DNA from: Deltaproteobacteria bacterium
GTDB taxonomy: Bacteria > Myxococcota_A > UBA9160 > UBA4427
Direction of reading: 5' to 3'
NCBI GenBank assembly: GCA_002719955.1
Contig: PBFW01000070.1
Coordinates: 186,001-250,000, forward strand
Length of the DNA: 64,000 bases
Part shown: piece after piece, positions 8,974-16,490 of the stretch
How positions within the stretch are numbered: the first letter of the stretch is position 1
Layout: each line of letters begins with the position of its first letter
Position numbers and translations under genes: made by a program
The notes under the pieces: generated by a model
Database searches by the model: none
Told to the model about the DNA's origin: nothing
Seen by the model: only the letters and a program-made list of their open reading frames with translations

Positions 8974-10035
8974 CTAGGCAGAAAGCGGCGTGAATCCGAA
9001 GCTTTCTGCGGGCAGCGTGTCCTCGAAGAGGGCACCGGCGAGGCGCTCTCGATGCCAAGCGGTTTCGCCCCAGGCCAGGTCCAGGGTCCAGGCGCGGCGC
9101 ATCCAGACGTGCAGGTCCTGTTCCCAGGTATAGCCGAGGGCGCCGTGGACCTGCAGGGACGCCGAGGAGGCCTGAAGCGCGGCTTCACCTGCGCTGATCT
9201 TGGCCATCGAGACATCGATCGAGCGGCTCGCCGCTTCGCGGGCGACCGAGTGGGACGCGCGTTCGACATGGCTCCGGGCGTATTCGAGCTGCACCTTCAC
9301 GTCGGCGATCTGATGTTTGACGGCCTGGAAACTGCCGATCGGGACCCCGAATTGTTTCCTCTCCGTGGTGTACTCGACCGACATCGCGATCAACTGCTCG
9401 CAGGCTCCGAGCTGTTGGGCCGCACAGGCCAGCGCCCCCCGGTCGAGGGCCGCGGCTTCGAGGCGATCCGCCTCCGCTCCACTCGCGATCAGCTGATCGG
9501 GCTGCGGGTCGAATTCGACTGTTGCGAGCTTCTGGGAGGGGTCATTCGATTTCTGCGGTGTGATCCGGGCGGCGCTTGCGGGGACCGCGTAGAGGCCACC
9601 TCCGGAGCGCAGGATCAGGAGGTCGGCGATCTCCGCCTCGGGAACTAGCGGCGAAGAGGGCTGGGCGACGGCCACGATGGCTTCGCCCGCGGCGATCTTC
9701 GGCAGCCACGCTGCGGCCAGCGCCTCATCGCCGCAATCGCGCAGCAGCGGAACGGCGACCGCCGCGGTCGGGACGACGGGTTCGGCGAGTGCGGCCCGGC
9801 CGATTTCGACGAGCACGAGCACGAGATCGGTCTCGTCCATACCGAGGCCACCGTGCTCTTCGGGCACCAGGAGTCCCGGCACGCCGATCTCGGCAAAGCG
9901 GGCCCAGAATTCCGGTGATCGGCCCGTTTCCGTTTCCCATTGTTCACGGACGAATTCGACGCTGCACTCTCCCTGCAGAAAGTCGCGGACGGTTTCCTGG
10001 AGGAGTAATTGGTCTTCGGTGAAGTTGAATTGCAT
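8974..10035 (-). CDS. Acyl-CoA dehydrogenase, FadE32-like beta subunit
   Basis: A 353-residue short acyl-CoA dehydrogenase starting MQFNFTEDQLLLQETVRDFL. It has RKQFGVPIGSFQAVKHQIAD and HGALGYTWEQDLHVW but no helix-G catalytic Glu (GALACAAQQLGA), marking it as the non-catalytic partner in a heteromeric enzyme. It follows the FadE31-like gene by 16 bp. Mycobacterium likewise encodes FadE31 next to short FadE32 and FadE33 subunits in the KstR2 cluster. The open frame extends 124 codons upstream without stop, but that part overlaps the FadE31-like gene and is not protein-like; ATG at 10035 is the start. Confidence 0.87.
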   Translation of the reverse strand: MQFNFTEDQLLLQETVRDFLQGECSVEFVREQWETETGRSPEFWARFAEIGVPGLLVPEEHGGLGMDETDLVLVLVEIGRAALAEPVVPTAAVAVPLLRDCGDEALAAAWLPKIAAGEAIVAVAQPSSPLVPEAEIADLLILRSGGGLYAVPASAARITPQKSNDPSQKLATVEFDPQPDQLIASGAEADRLEAAALDRGALACAAQQLGACEQLIAMSVEYTTERKQFGVPIGSFQAVKHQIADVKVQLEYARSHVERASHSVAREAASRSIDVSMAKISAGEAALQASSASLQVHGALGYTWEQDLHVWMRRAWTLDLAWGETAWHRERLAGALFEDTLPAESFGFTPLSA

Positions 10036-10051
10036 GCGATTGGCCTTCCGC

Positions 10052-11221
10052 CTACTTGCGTGGCATGCCGAGGATGCGCTCGGCAATGATGTTGCGCTGG
10101 ATTTCGTTCGTGCCCGCGTAGATCGGTCCGGCGAGTGCGAAGATATATCCGTCGAGCCATTCACCGATATCCCCCGCGGCGGGCGAGCCCGGCAGCAGTT
10201 CCGCGCGGTGGCCGAGGAGCTTGAGCGCCGTCTCATGCATCTTCGTGTCGAGTTCGGACCAGAAGATCTTGTTGAGGCTCGACTCCGCGCCGATCTTACC
10301 GCCCGCCAGCAGCCGCGAGACGGTCTGGTAGGTATTGAGCGTATAGGCTTCGGCGTCCGCCCAGCATCGGGCGACGATGCCACGAAGTTCGGGTGCGACA
10401 TAGGCACCGCTCGCCACCGTTGCCCGATAGAGCTCGACGAGCTTGCGCGCGGTGTCCTGGAAGCGGGCCGGGCTGCGCAGCATGAGGCCGCGCTCGAAAC
10501 CGGCTGTGGCCATCGCCACGTCCCAACCCTTGCCCTCGTCTCCGAGCTGGTTGGTGATCGGGACGCGGGCGTCGTCGAAGAAGACCTCGGCGAAGGCCTT
10601 CTTGTTGTTCAGTTTCTCGATCGGCCGGACGGTGATGCCGGGGGTATCGAGGGGGACGAGGATGAAGGTCAATCCCTTGTGTCGGCTCGAGTCGGGATCG
10701 GAGCGGAACATGCCGAAGAGCCAGTGGGCGAACGCGCCGCGGCTGGCCCATGTCTTCTGCCCGTTGATGACAAAATGATCACCGTCCTTGATGGCGGTCG
10801 CCTGGATATTCGCCATGTCCGAACCCGCGTTGGGTTCCGACCAACCCTGGGCCCAGACCTCCTCGGAAGATGCCATCTTCGGCAGGAAGCGCGTCTTCTG
10901 TTCCGGAGTGCCCACTTCCATGATGGTTGGTCCGAGCAGGAAGATTCCGTTCTGGTTCACGCGGCCCGGCGCGCCCGCCCGGTAATATTCCTCTTCGAAG
11001 ATCAGCCACTCGAGGAGATTCGCCCCGCGGCCGCCGTATTCGACGGGCCAGGGCACCATCGCGAAACCACCGGCGTGGAGCTTCTTTTCCCATTCGCAGT
11101 GGGCCTCGAAGCCCTCCTTCGTGTCGAAGGAGGGGAGCTTCTTCTTTGGGACATTTGCTTCGAGCCAGCTTCGTGCTTCCTTTCGGAAGGCTTCTTGCTC
11201 GGGGGTGTAGGTCAGGTCCAT
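10052..11221 (-). CDS. fadE31: Acyl-CoA dehydrogenase, FadE31-like alpha subunit
   Basis: A 389-residue full-length acyl-CoA dehydrogenase. Recognisable segments are EEEYYRAGAPGR, AQGWSEPNAGSDMA (FAD/substrate loop), NGQKTWASRGAF, FERGLMLRSPARF (Glu at the helix-G catalytic position) and IYAGTNEIQRNIIAERILG at the C-terminus. From memory the pattern matches mycobacterial FadE31, a KstR2-regulon enzyme of C/D-ring degradation. It is followed after 16 bp by its probable beta partner. It likely forms an alpha2beta2 flavoenzyme oxidising a ring-opened acyl-CoA. Confidence 0.9.
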   Translation of the reverse strand: MDLTYTPEQEAFRKEARSWLEANVPKKKLPSFDTKEGFEAHCEWEKKLHAGGFAMVPWPVEYGGRGANLLEWLIFEEEYYRAGAPGRVNQNGIFLLGPTIMEVGTPEQKTRFLPKMASSEEVWAQGWSEPNAGSDMANIQATAIKDGDHFVINGQKTWASRGAFAHWLFGMFRSDPDSSRHKGLTFILVPLDTPGITVRPIEKLNNKKAFAEVFFDDARVPITNQLGDEGKGWDVAMATAGFERGLMLRSPARFQDTARKLVELYRATVASGAYVAPELRGIVARCWADAEAYTLNTYQTVSRLLAGGKIGAESSLNKIFWSELDTKMHETALKLLGHRAELLPGSPAAGDIGEWLDGYIFALAGPIYAGTNEIQRNIIAERILGMPRK

Positions 11222-11282
11222 GGGGTTTCCTTAACAAGGGATCTCGGGCGATCGCAGCCGCCGGCGGCGGGTGGGGTTCCGG

Positions 11283-12029
11283 TCAGAAACTCGCGTCGCG
11301 TTTCTCGACGAAGGCGTCGCGGGCTTCCTGGGAATCGGGCGTGGTGTAGAGTTCGAGCGTGAATCCCTGCTCGAAGCGGTAACTCTGCTTGACATCGAGC
11401 ACCTCGATCCCGTTGGCCGAGGCTTTGGCGAGCCGCAGGGCTGCGGGACTCTTGGCGGCGATCGAGCGCGCGACCTCCATGACCTCGTCTCGCAGTTTTT
11501 CCCGCGGCACGACGCGTTCGCAGCCTCCCATGCGGTAAAGCTCCGCGGCATCGATGGCCTCGCAGGTGTAGAGCATTCGACGGGCTTTCTGTACACCGAC
11601 GAGTCGCATCAGGTGGGTCATGGCGCCGAGCGCGCCGCGATCGATCTCGGGAAGCTGGAAGGTCGCGTCCTCGGAGGCGATCACGAAATCCGCGGCGCCG
11701 GAGATGCCGATTCCGCCACCGATGCAGAAGCCATGAACGGCGGCGATGGTGGGGACGGGGCAATCGTAGACCGCACCGAAGCTGTCGTAGCAACCCCGGT
11801 TGAGCTCGACGATCAAATCTCCGTTCTCGGCGAGTTCCTTGATGTCGACGCCCGCCTGGAAGCCGCGGCCCTCCGAGCGGATGACCACGCAATTGACTTC
11901 CGGGTTTCGCCCGACCGCGGCCATCTTGTCCGCGAACTCGCGCCAGCCCGCATTGTCGAGGGCATTCACCGGCGGTGCGTTGATGATCAGCTCGCCCACT
12001 CCGTCCTGGATTTCGACATCGATGGCCAT
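11283..12029 (-). CDS. echA20: Ring-opening crotonase-family hydrolase, EchA20-like
   Basis: A 248-residue crotonase-fold protein starting MAIDVEIQ; eight more in-frame codons upstream are not needed. Motifs EGRGFQAGVDIKEL, NRGCYDSFGAVYDC and HGFCIGGGIG (oxyanion hole), and the C-terminal SYRFEQGFTLEL...RDAFVEKR, fit mycobacterial EchA20 (247 residues), not generic enoyl-CoA hydratases. EchA20 hydrolytically opens a ring of HIEC-CoA, the step before IpdAB. It lies between ipdC and the fadE31-like gene in the operon, which supports this role. Confidence 0.88.
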   Translation of the reverse strand: MAIDVEIQDGVGELIINAPPVNALDNAGWREFADKMAAVGRNPEVNCVVIRSEGRGFQAGVDIKELAENGDLIVELNRGCYDSFGAVYDCPVPTIAAVHGFCIGGGIGISGAADFVIASEDATFQLPEIDRGALGAMTHLMRLVGVQKARRMLYTCEAIDAAELYRMGGCERVVPREKLRDEVMEVARSIAAKSPAALRLAKASANGIEVLDVKQSYRFEQGFTLELYTTPDSQEARDAFVEKRDASF

Positions 12030-12118
12030 GAACCTATCTCCCGGTCGCTTCATCGTGCGACCCTCTGATGTTTCGTCTGGTTGTTCGGTCCCGCCGATTC
12101 GCTCCGAATCGGCTTTCG

Positions 12119-13174
12119 TCAGCGGCAGAGCCGCGAAAGTGTCTGCTCGGCTTCTTTCATGATTCGTCCGACGAGCGCCTCGCAGGTTGGGTGATCGTCG
12201 ATGACACCCGCCACGGTTCCGCTCGCGAGATAGCCGCGGACCGGGTCGCCGTCCGCGACCCCGATACGCGCCAAGATCGGGGCATTGGCCGCCATGATCA
12301 TCTGGGCATTCGTGAGTTTCTGGTTGCGGCGCATCGCGAGTCCGCTCTGCAACAGGTCGGGAAGACTCGCTCCGGTTTCGCGTCGCAGCGCCAGGGCATT
12401 CTGGAAGGCCATCCAGAGCTTGCGGATCGGGCCCGCGCTCTCGAGCTTGCGCAGCAATTCGTTGGCGATCATTCGTTGGGGCATGCCATCGAGGGCTGTG
12501 CTCAGGACGATGTCGTTCATCCCAGCCTTCAAATATCGTTCGAGGGTGATGTCCGGGACCGGGCTCTCGGCGGTCATCAGGAAGCGCGTCCCCATCGCGA
12601 CACCCTCGGCGCCAAGGGCCAGGGCGGCCACCAGACCCCGCCCGTCGTGGAAGCCGCCGGCGGCGACGACGGGGACGCTGACGGCATCGGCGGACGCAGG
12701 GGCGAGCAGGGAGGTCGGTGTCGAGCCGGTGTGGCCGCCGCCTTCACCGCCCTGAACGATGATGATATCTGCGCCGAGCTTCTCGGCTTTCGGGGCGTGC
12801 TTGACCGCACCGCAGGTGGGGACACAGACGACGCCGCCCTCCTTCAGCTTTTGGATCAGATCCGCGTTCGGAGCGCGGTTGTAGCCGGCGGCCCGGATCC
12901 GCTGGCGAATGACCGCGTCGGAGATGACGTCGGCACCCGGGGCGTCCATCAAGAAATTCACGCCGAAGGGGCGATCAGTCAATTTCTTGACTTCGAGGAT
13001 CGCCGCTTCGACCTTCTCGGGCGGGATCGTCGCCGCCGCCAGAAAGCCAAAGGCCCCCGCGTTGCACACGGCGGCCACCAGCTCCGGTGTTGCGACCCAT
13101 CCCATCCCCGTCTGGAGGATCGGATAGTCGCAGCCGAGCAATTCGGTGACGCGCGTCTGGAGCGGAGTGGGCAA
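12119..13174 (-). CDS. ipdC: Flavin-dependent reductase of the nitronate monooxygenase family, IpdC-like
   Basis: A 351-residue FMN-binding TIM-barrel protein of the NMO/2-nitropropane dioxygenase family. Motifs: PILQTGMGWVA near the N-terminus, PFGVNFLMDAPG, VQGGEGGGHTG (FMN phosphate region), VVAAGGFHDGRG and GVAMGTRFL. The mycobacterial counterpart IpdC acts with IpdF on HIC-CoA intermediates before ring opening; it is not a nitronate detoxifier. The start is TTG at 13174 with GGGAG about nine bases upstream. It lies 72 bp after ipdB and 89 bp before echA20, matching the expected pathway grouping. Confidence 0.88.
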   Translation of the reverse strand: MPTPLQTRVTELLGCDYPILQTGMGWVATPELVAAVCNAGAFGFLAAATIPPEKVEAAILEVKKLTDRPFGVNFLMDAPGADVISDAVIRQRIRAAGYNRAPNADLIQKLKEGGVVCVPTCGAVKHAPKAEKLGADIIIVQGGEGGGHTGSTPTSLLAPASADAVSVPVVAAGGFHDGRGLVAALALGAEGVAMGTRFLMTAESPVPDITLERYLKAGMNDIVLSTALDGMPQRMIANELLRKLESAGPIRKLWMAFQNALALRRETGASLPDLLQSGLAMRRNQKLTNAQMIMAANAPILARIGVADGDPVRGYLASGTVAGVIDDHPTCEALVGRIMKEAEQTLSRLCR

Positions 13175-13246
13175 TCTGGGGGGCTCCCGATGATCATATG
13201 AGGAGAGCGATTCGTGCCGCCTCGTCGTCGTTCCGGGCGAGTGGGT

Positions 13247-14014
13247 CTATTCGGGTTCGGGGACTTCTCGGCCGAGGAATCCCTTGGGATCGATCTTGTC
13301 CCGGATCAGAGTGAGTTCCTCGGGTGTCGGAAGACGCGTCAGCGGGACCTCGCCCTCGATCACTAGGTCGAAACCCGTGTTCTCGACGACTTGATCGACG
13401 TTGACCCCGGGGTGGACGGACTTGAGACGCATGCTTCTGTCCGGCGTTTCGAAGTCGTAGACGGCGAGGTTCGAGATCACGAGTCGGACATCGTGGGCCC
13501 GGGTCGAGGCCGGATCGAGCTTCGCAGCGCGGTCGTAGCCCACACCGGAGACGACATCGACCTTCGGCACGAAGACCTTGGCGCTCTGATTGGCCACCCA
13601 ATAACTCGTGATGTGTGAAATCGTATTGCCGGGGGCGCCGCGCATTCCGAGCAGTTGGGCCTTGGGCTTCGCGTGCTCGCCGATGCAGGCGAAGTTGTGG
13701 TTGCCGAACCGGTCGATCTGGCTGGCGGCCATGATCACGTGGCGATGGCCATTCCAGACATGGTCGAAGACCGCGCGAAAGGGGAGCCAGGCTTCGACCA
13801 CAGGCGCCTCGCCAGGGCCCGAGACCGGGCTGGGCTCATCGACGACCGTGCAGACACCGTCGGTCATGAGCAGGTCGGGTTCGAAGGTCGATTTGGCGAT
13901 GCGCGCGCCGATCGCGGGCGCCGTGCCAAAGCAGCTCGCCAGGATTTCTCCGTTGTCTCGGAATGCATCCGCACAGGCGGTCGCACAGATTTCTCCGCGG
14001 GTTGCTGCCGTCAT
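13247..14014 (-). CDS. ipdB: CoA-transferase-like ring hydrolase, beta subunit (IpdB)
   Basis: A 255-residue protein of the class I CoA-transferase beta family. Segments such as ASCFGTAPAIGARIA, LLMTDGVCTVV, ASQIDRFGNHNFACIG and the C-terminal VNVDQVVENTGFDLV match IpdB. IpdAB is a CoA-transferase relative that acts as a hydrolase opening ring C of COCHEA-CoA in steroid degradation. The start codon overlaps the ipdA stop by four bases (ATGA), so translation is coupled and a stoichiometric heterodimer is expected. A simple acyl-CoA:CoA transferase is the alternative, but the neighbours make it unlikely. Confidence 0.9.
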   Translation of the reverse strand: MTAATRGEICATACADAFRDNGEILASCFGTAPAIGARIAKSTFEPDLLMTDGVCTVVDEPSPVSGPGEAPVVEAWLPFRAVFDHVWNGHRHVIMAASQIDRFGNHNFACIGEHAKPKAQLLGMRGAPGNTISHITSYWVANQSAKVFVPKVDVVSGVGYDRAAKLDPASTRAHDVRLVISNLAVYDFETPDRSMRLKSVHPGVNVDQVVENTGFDLVIEGEVPLTRLPTPEELTLIRDKIDPKGFLGREVPEPE

Positions 14015-14859
14015 CGCTTCGCCACCGCCTCCTGGTATTCGGTCTCGCTTTCGAGATCGAGATAGGTCTTCTTGAACTCGAGCCAGGCCCCTTCGTCTTT
14101 GGCCGTTGCGGCGTATTCCTTTTGGAAGGCCTCGTCGCGGTCATAATCCGGCGGACATTCCGTGAAATGTGCGCCCTTCGGCGCTTCGATCACGCCGTCG
14201 ACCATCGTGCGGTTGATGATTCGCGATTGCAGCGGACCTTCATTTGCCATGTCGGCGGTCGGGATGATCTTCTCGACCGTCATGAAGCGGCGCTTCGCCG
14301 CGCGGCAAAACATGTCATCGAAGTAGGGGTCGGGGCCCAGATATTGGCCATTGCCTCGGGAATCGCCGCGGTTCATGTGGATGAATGCGACATCGAGATC
14401 GAGTGCCGGCATCGCCACCAGTTCCTCCGCATCCTCATAGGGCGACTTTACGAGCTTGATGTCGGGGTTGATGTCGAGCACGTCCGAACCGAGGCCAGAG
14501 CGCGTCGGGAGGAATGGCAGCTTGTGCGATGCCGCCAGAAGACCCCACTGGAGCATGCCTTCATCGAGCTCCGCCGCCTGGATCGCACCCGCCTGTCGCG
14601 CCTTGCGAAAATGCGGCTCGAGCGCGATCGAATCGAGGGAAACGAAGCCGTAGACGAGTTTCTTGACCTTGCCGGCATTGCACAGAAGGCCGACTTCGGG
14701 CCCGCCGTAGGTGACCACCGTGAGATCCTTGACGCTCGAGCGAAGGATCTCGCGCACGATCGACATGGGCTTGCGGCGTGAGCCCCAGCCCCCGATCCCG
14801 ATCGTCATTCCATCACGGAGCTCCGAGACCGCCTCGCGCTCCGTCGTCCGCTTGTCCAT
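14011..14859 (-). CDS. ipdA: CoA-transferase-like ring hydrolase, alpha subunit (IpdA)
   Basis: A 282-residue alpha subunit beginning MDKRTTEREAVSELRDGM. It carries GIGGWGSRRKPMS, VVTYGGPEVGLLCNAGKVK, YGFVSLDS, ELDEGMLQWGL and FIHMNRGDSRGN, which align well from memory with IpdA (Rv3551). Together with IpdB it should hydrolyse ring C of COCHEA-CoA. ATG at 14859 is chosen; the frame is open to 14949 but the upstream residues are low-complexity and unlike the family. It is the first gene of the operon, so the preceding 250 bp with palindromes and a hairpin is its control region. Confidence 0.92.
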   Translation of the reverse strand: MDKRTTEREAVSELRDGMTIGIGGWGSRRKPMSIVREILRSSVKDLTVVTYGGPEVGLLCNAGKVKKLVYGFVSLDSIALEPHFRKARQAGAIQAAELDEGMLQWGLLAASHKLPFLPTRSGLGSDVLDINPDIKLVKSPYEDAEELVAMPALDLDVAFIHMNRGDSRGNGQYLGPDPYFDDMFCRAAKRRFMTVEKIIPTADMANEGPLQSRIINRTMVDGVIEAPKGAHFTECPPDYDRDEAFQKEYAATAKDEGAWLEFKKTYLDLESETEYQEAVAKR

Positions 14860-14993
14860 GCGTGCTCCGTTCGCCGATGCCGCCTGCCACGGGCCCACGT
14901 GCTCCGACGAAGAAGCGGGAGCGGGGTCTGGCCGATCGGCGTCCGCCAAGTTTGCGTCGTTTCAAGAGGTCCAGCTCATCGCCGGGCCGAGGA

Positions 14994-15007
14994 AAAACGA
15001 TCGTTTT
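14994..15007. promoter_or_regulatory. Perfect 14-bp palindrome in ipdA leader
   Basis: AAAACGATCGTTTT is a perfect palindrome 135 bp upstream of the ipdA start. Its AT-rich flanks stand out in this GC-rich region. It could be an operator for a TetR-type (KstR2-like) repressor; no KstR2 consensus is seen, so the assignment is a guess. Confidence 0.4.
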
Positions 15008-15067
15008 GGTTCGGGATCCCGGGGGTGGCTCCAGCTCTTCACAGAGCGCGCGCCGAGGCCAGGGATC

Positions 15068-15094
15068 GCGCGGTTCGGCCGGGCCGAACCGCGC
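15068..15094 (-). promoter_or_regulatory. Perfect 13-bp-arm hairpin near predicted ipdA transcript start
   Basis: GCGCGGTTCGGCC and its exact complement flank a single base. It lies just downstream of the putative -10 at 15098-15103 on the minus strand, so the ipdA transcript would begin with a very stable stem. No U-run follows on either strand, so it is not a simple terminator. It could be a 5' stabilising hairpin, an attenuator part, or a terminator for transcription coming from the decayed trkA. Confidence 0.5.
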
Positions 15095-15097
15095 AGT

Positions 15098-15126
15098 ATC
15101 ATAACGATACGTTCCGTATCTCTCTA
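15098..15126 (-). promoter_or_regulatory. Candidate ipd operon promoter with embedded inverted repeat
   Basis: On the minus strand TATGAT (15098-15103) resembles a -10 box, with a weak -35 (TAGAGA) 17 bp upstream. The inverted repeat ATACG-TTC-CGTAT (core 15106-15120) fills the spacer exactly, a placement typical for repressor operators. This gives a leader of roughly 230 nt before ipdA. Box matches are weak; the inverted repeat is the stronger observation. Confidence 0.4.
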
Positions 15127-15230
15127 CCCCTAGAAGGGGTCCGAAACGTAAATCAGCCACCTAGAGCACACGATCGGCCATTGTGGCCGGGAGATTTCAC
15201 CGAACGGTTCGGATCGGGGCGACGACGGCG

Positions 15231-16271
15231 TCAACGTCTCCAGAATCGTGGCACCAGGAGCGCGAGCACGGCGAAGAACGCGAAATTCTCGGTGGGGCCC
15301 ACGCCAGCGGGCCCCGGACCGATATTGGAGACGGTTGCGAGCGAGGCACCGAATTCCTGCGCGCGCAGGCAGGCCATGAGGTTGGTTTCGTCGTTCCCGG
15401 TCAGCGCGATGAAGGCCTTCGCATCCATCCCCCCGAGGCGAGAACGGACATGTCGGTGGCATCGCCGTGGACGATGCCGTGTCTGGGAAAGAGCGCCGTG
15501 AGCTCCTCGGTCCGTCGCTGGTCCGACTCGATGATCTTGATCCGGGCGGCCTGGCTGCTGTGGCCGGCGATCACCACCTCCGCGGTCGCGCCCCCTCCGG
15601 CGATGATCACTCACCCGAGGCGGCGGGAGCGATGACTGACCCTTCGTTCGAAGTCGTCGATCGCCTGAGGGGTCCCGACGACGAGCGCGTCCTCTCCCGT
15701 GCTGGCGCGGTCGCCTCCGGTCGGCACCGTCAGCCGTTCCTCGGAAATGAACGCCAGGACCAGGCATTCCTTCGGGTGGTCCGCTTTCGCCAGCGGTTGT
15801 TCCGATCAGGATGGAGTCGGCTTCGATGGCGACCCGGCGAGCCTGCAGGACGCCCCCCCCACGAGGTATTCGACCACGACGGTGTTGTAACCGAGGAGGT
15901 GGTTGAGAATCCGTGTCGTGGTGAGCAATTGGGTCGAAAGGAGCAGGTCGGCTCGAAAATGCGCTCGTAGACTTGCCCGAATTGGGTCACGTCCTCCGAG
16001 GTCTTGACGCGCACGACCGTCCGTGGCGCCTCCAAACTCTTGGCGAGTAGTGAGGCGGCGAGATTGGCTTCGTCCGAAGAACTCGCTGCAACGGAGAGCT
16101 AGCACTGGTCGACACGCGCTGCATGGAGCGTCGGGGCATGGCTGCCATCACCCGGTACGAAGGCGACGTCCAGCTGATCTTCCACCATGCTTCTCATCTC
16201 GGGGGCGCTGTCGATCACCGTTACGCTATGACCTTTCGCGCCAGGTAGCGCCCCACTTCTCCGGCGCCCAT
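15231..16271 (-). pseudogene. trkA: Trk potassium-uptake NAD-binding protein TrkA, decayed
   Basis: Minus-strand TrkA-like sequence in several frames. It begins MGAGEVGRYLARK, shifts frame, and continues GHSVTVIDSAPEMRSMVEDQ, LDVAFVPGDGSHAPTLHAA, then an in-frame stop after VDQC. It goes on through KTSEDVTQFGQVYERIFE, another shift, LLGYNTVVVEYLVGG, and later a second Rossmann half IIAGGGATAEVVIAGHSSQA, IVHGDATDMSVL, FIALTGNDETNLMACLRAQE. The C-terminal end is lost. At least three frameshifts and one stop make it a pseudogene. No trkH is nearby. Intact TrkA gates a K+ transporter at the membrane in response to NAD(H). Confidence 0.85.
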
Positions 16272-16490
16272 CGCCACATGTCTACGTGCACCCATTTCTC
16301 GAACCATCCCCATCGGGTGAGTCGATCACGGGCAGCGAAAGGTCTCGGATCCATGGGGCCGAACGTGCGGTGTCTCCGCGTCGGGTCGGCGAGTGGCTGT
16401 CTTCGCGTATCGTTGTCTCGCAGGGCAAGAGCCGCCCGGCGCGGAACCCCTTGGTGGGGCACCTCCTGATTCGAGGCCACCCTTCCTGAA

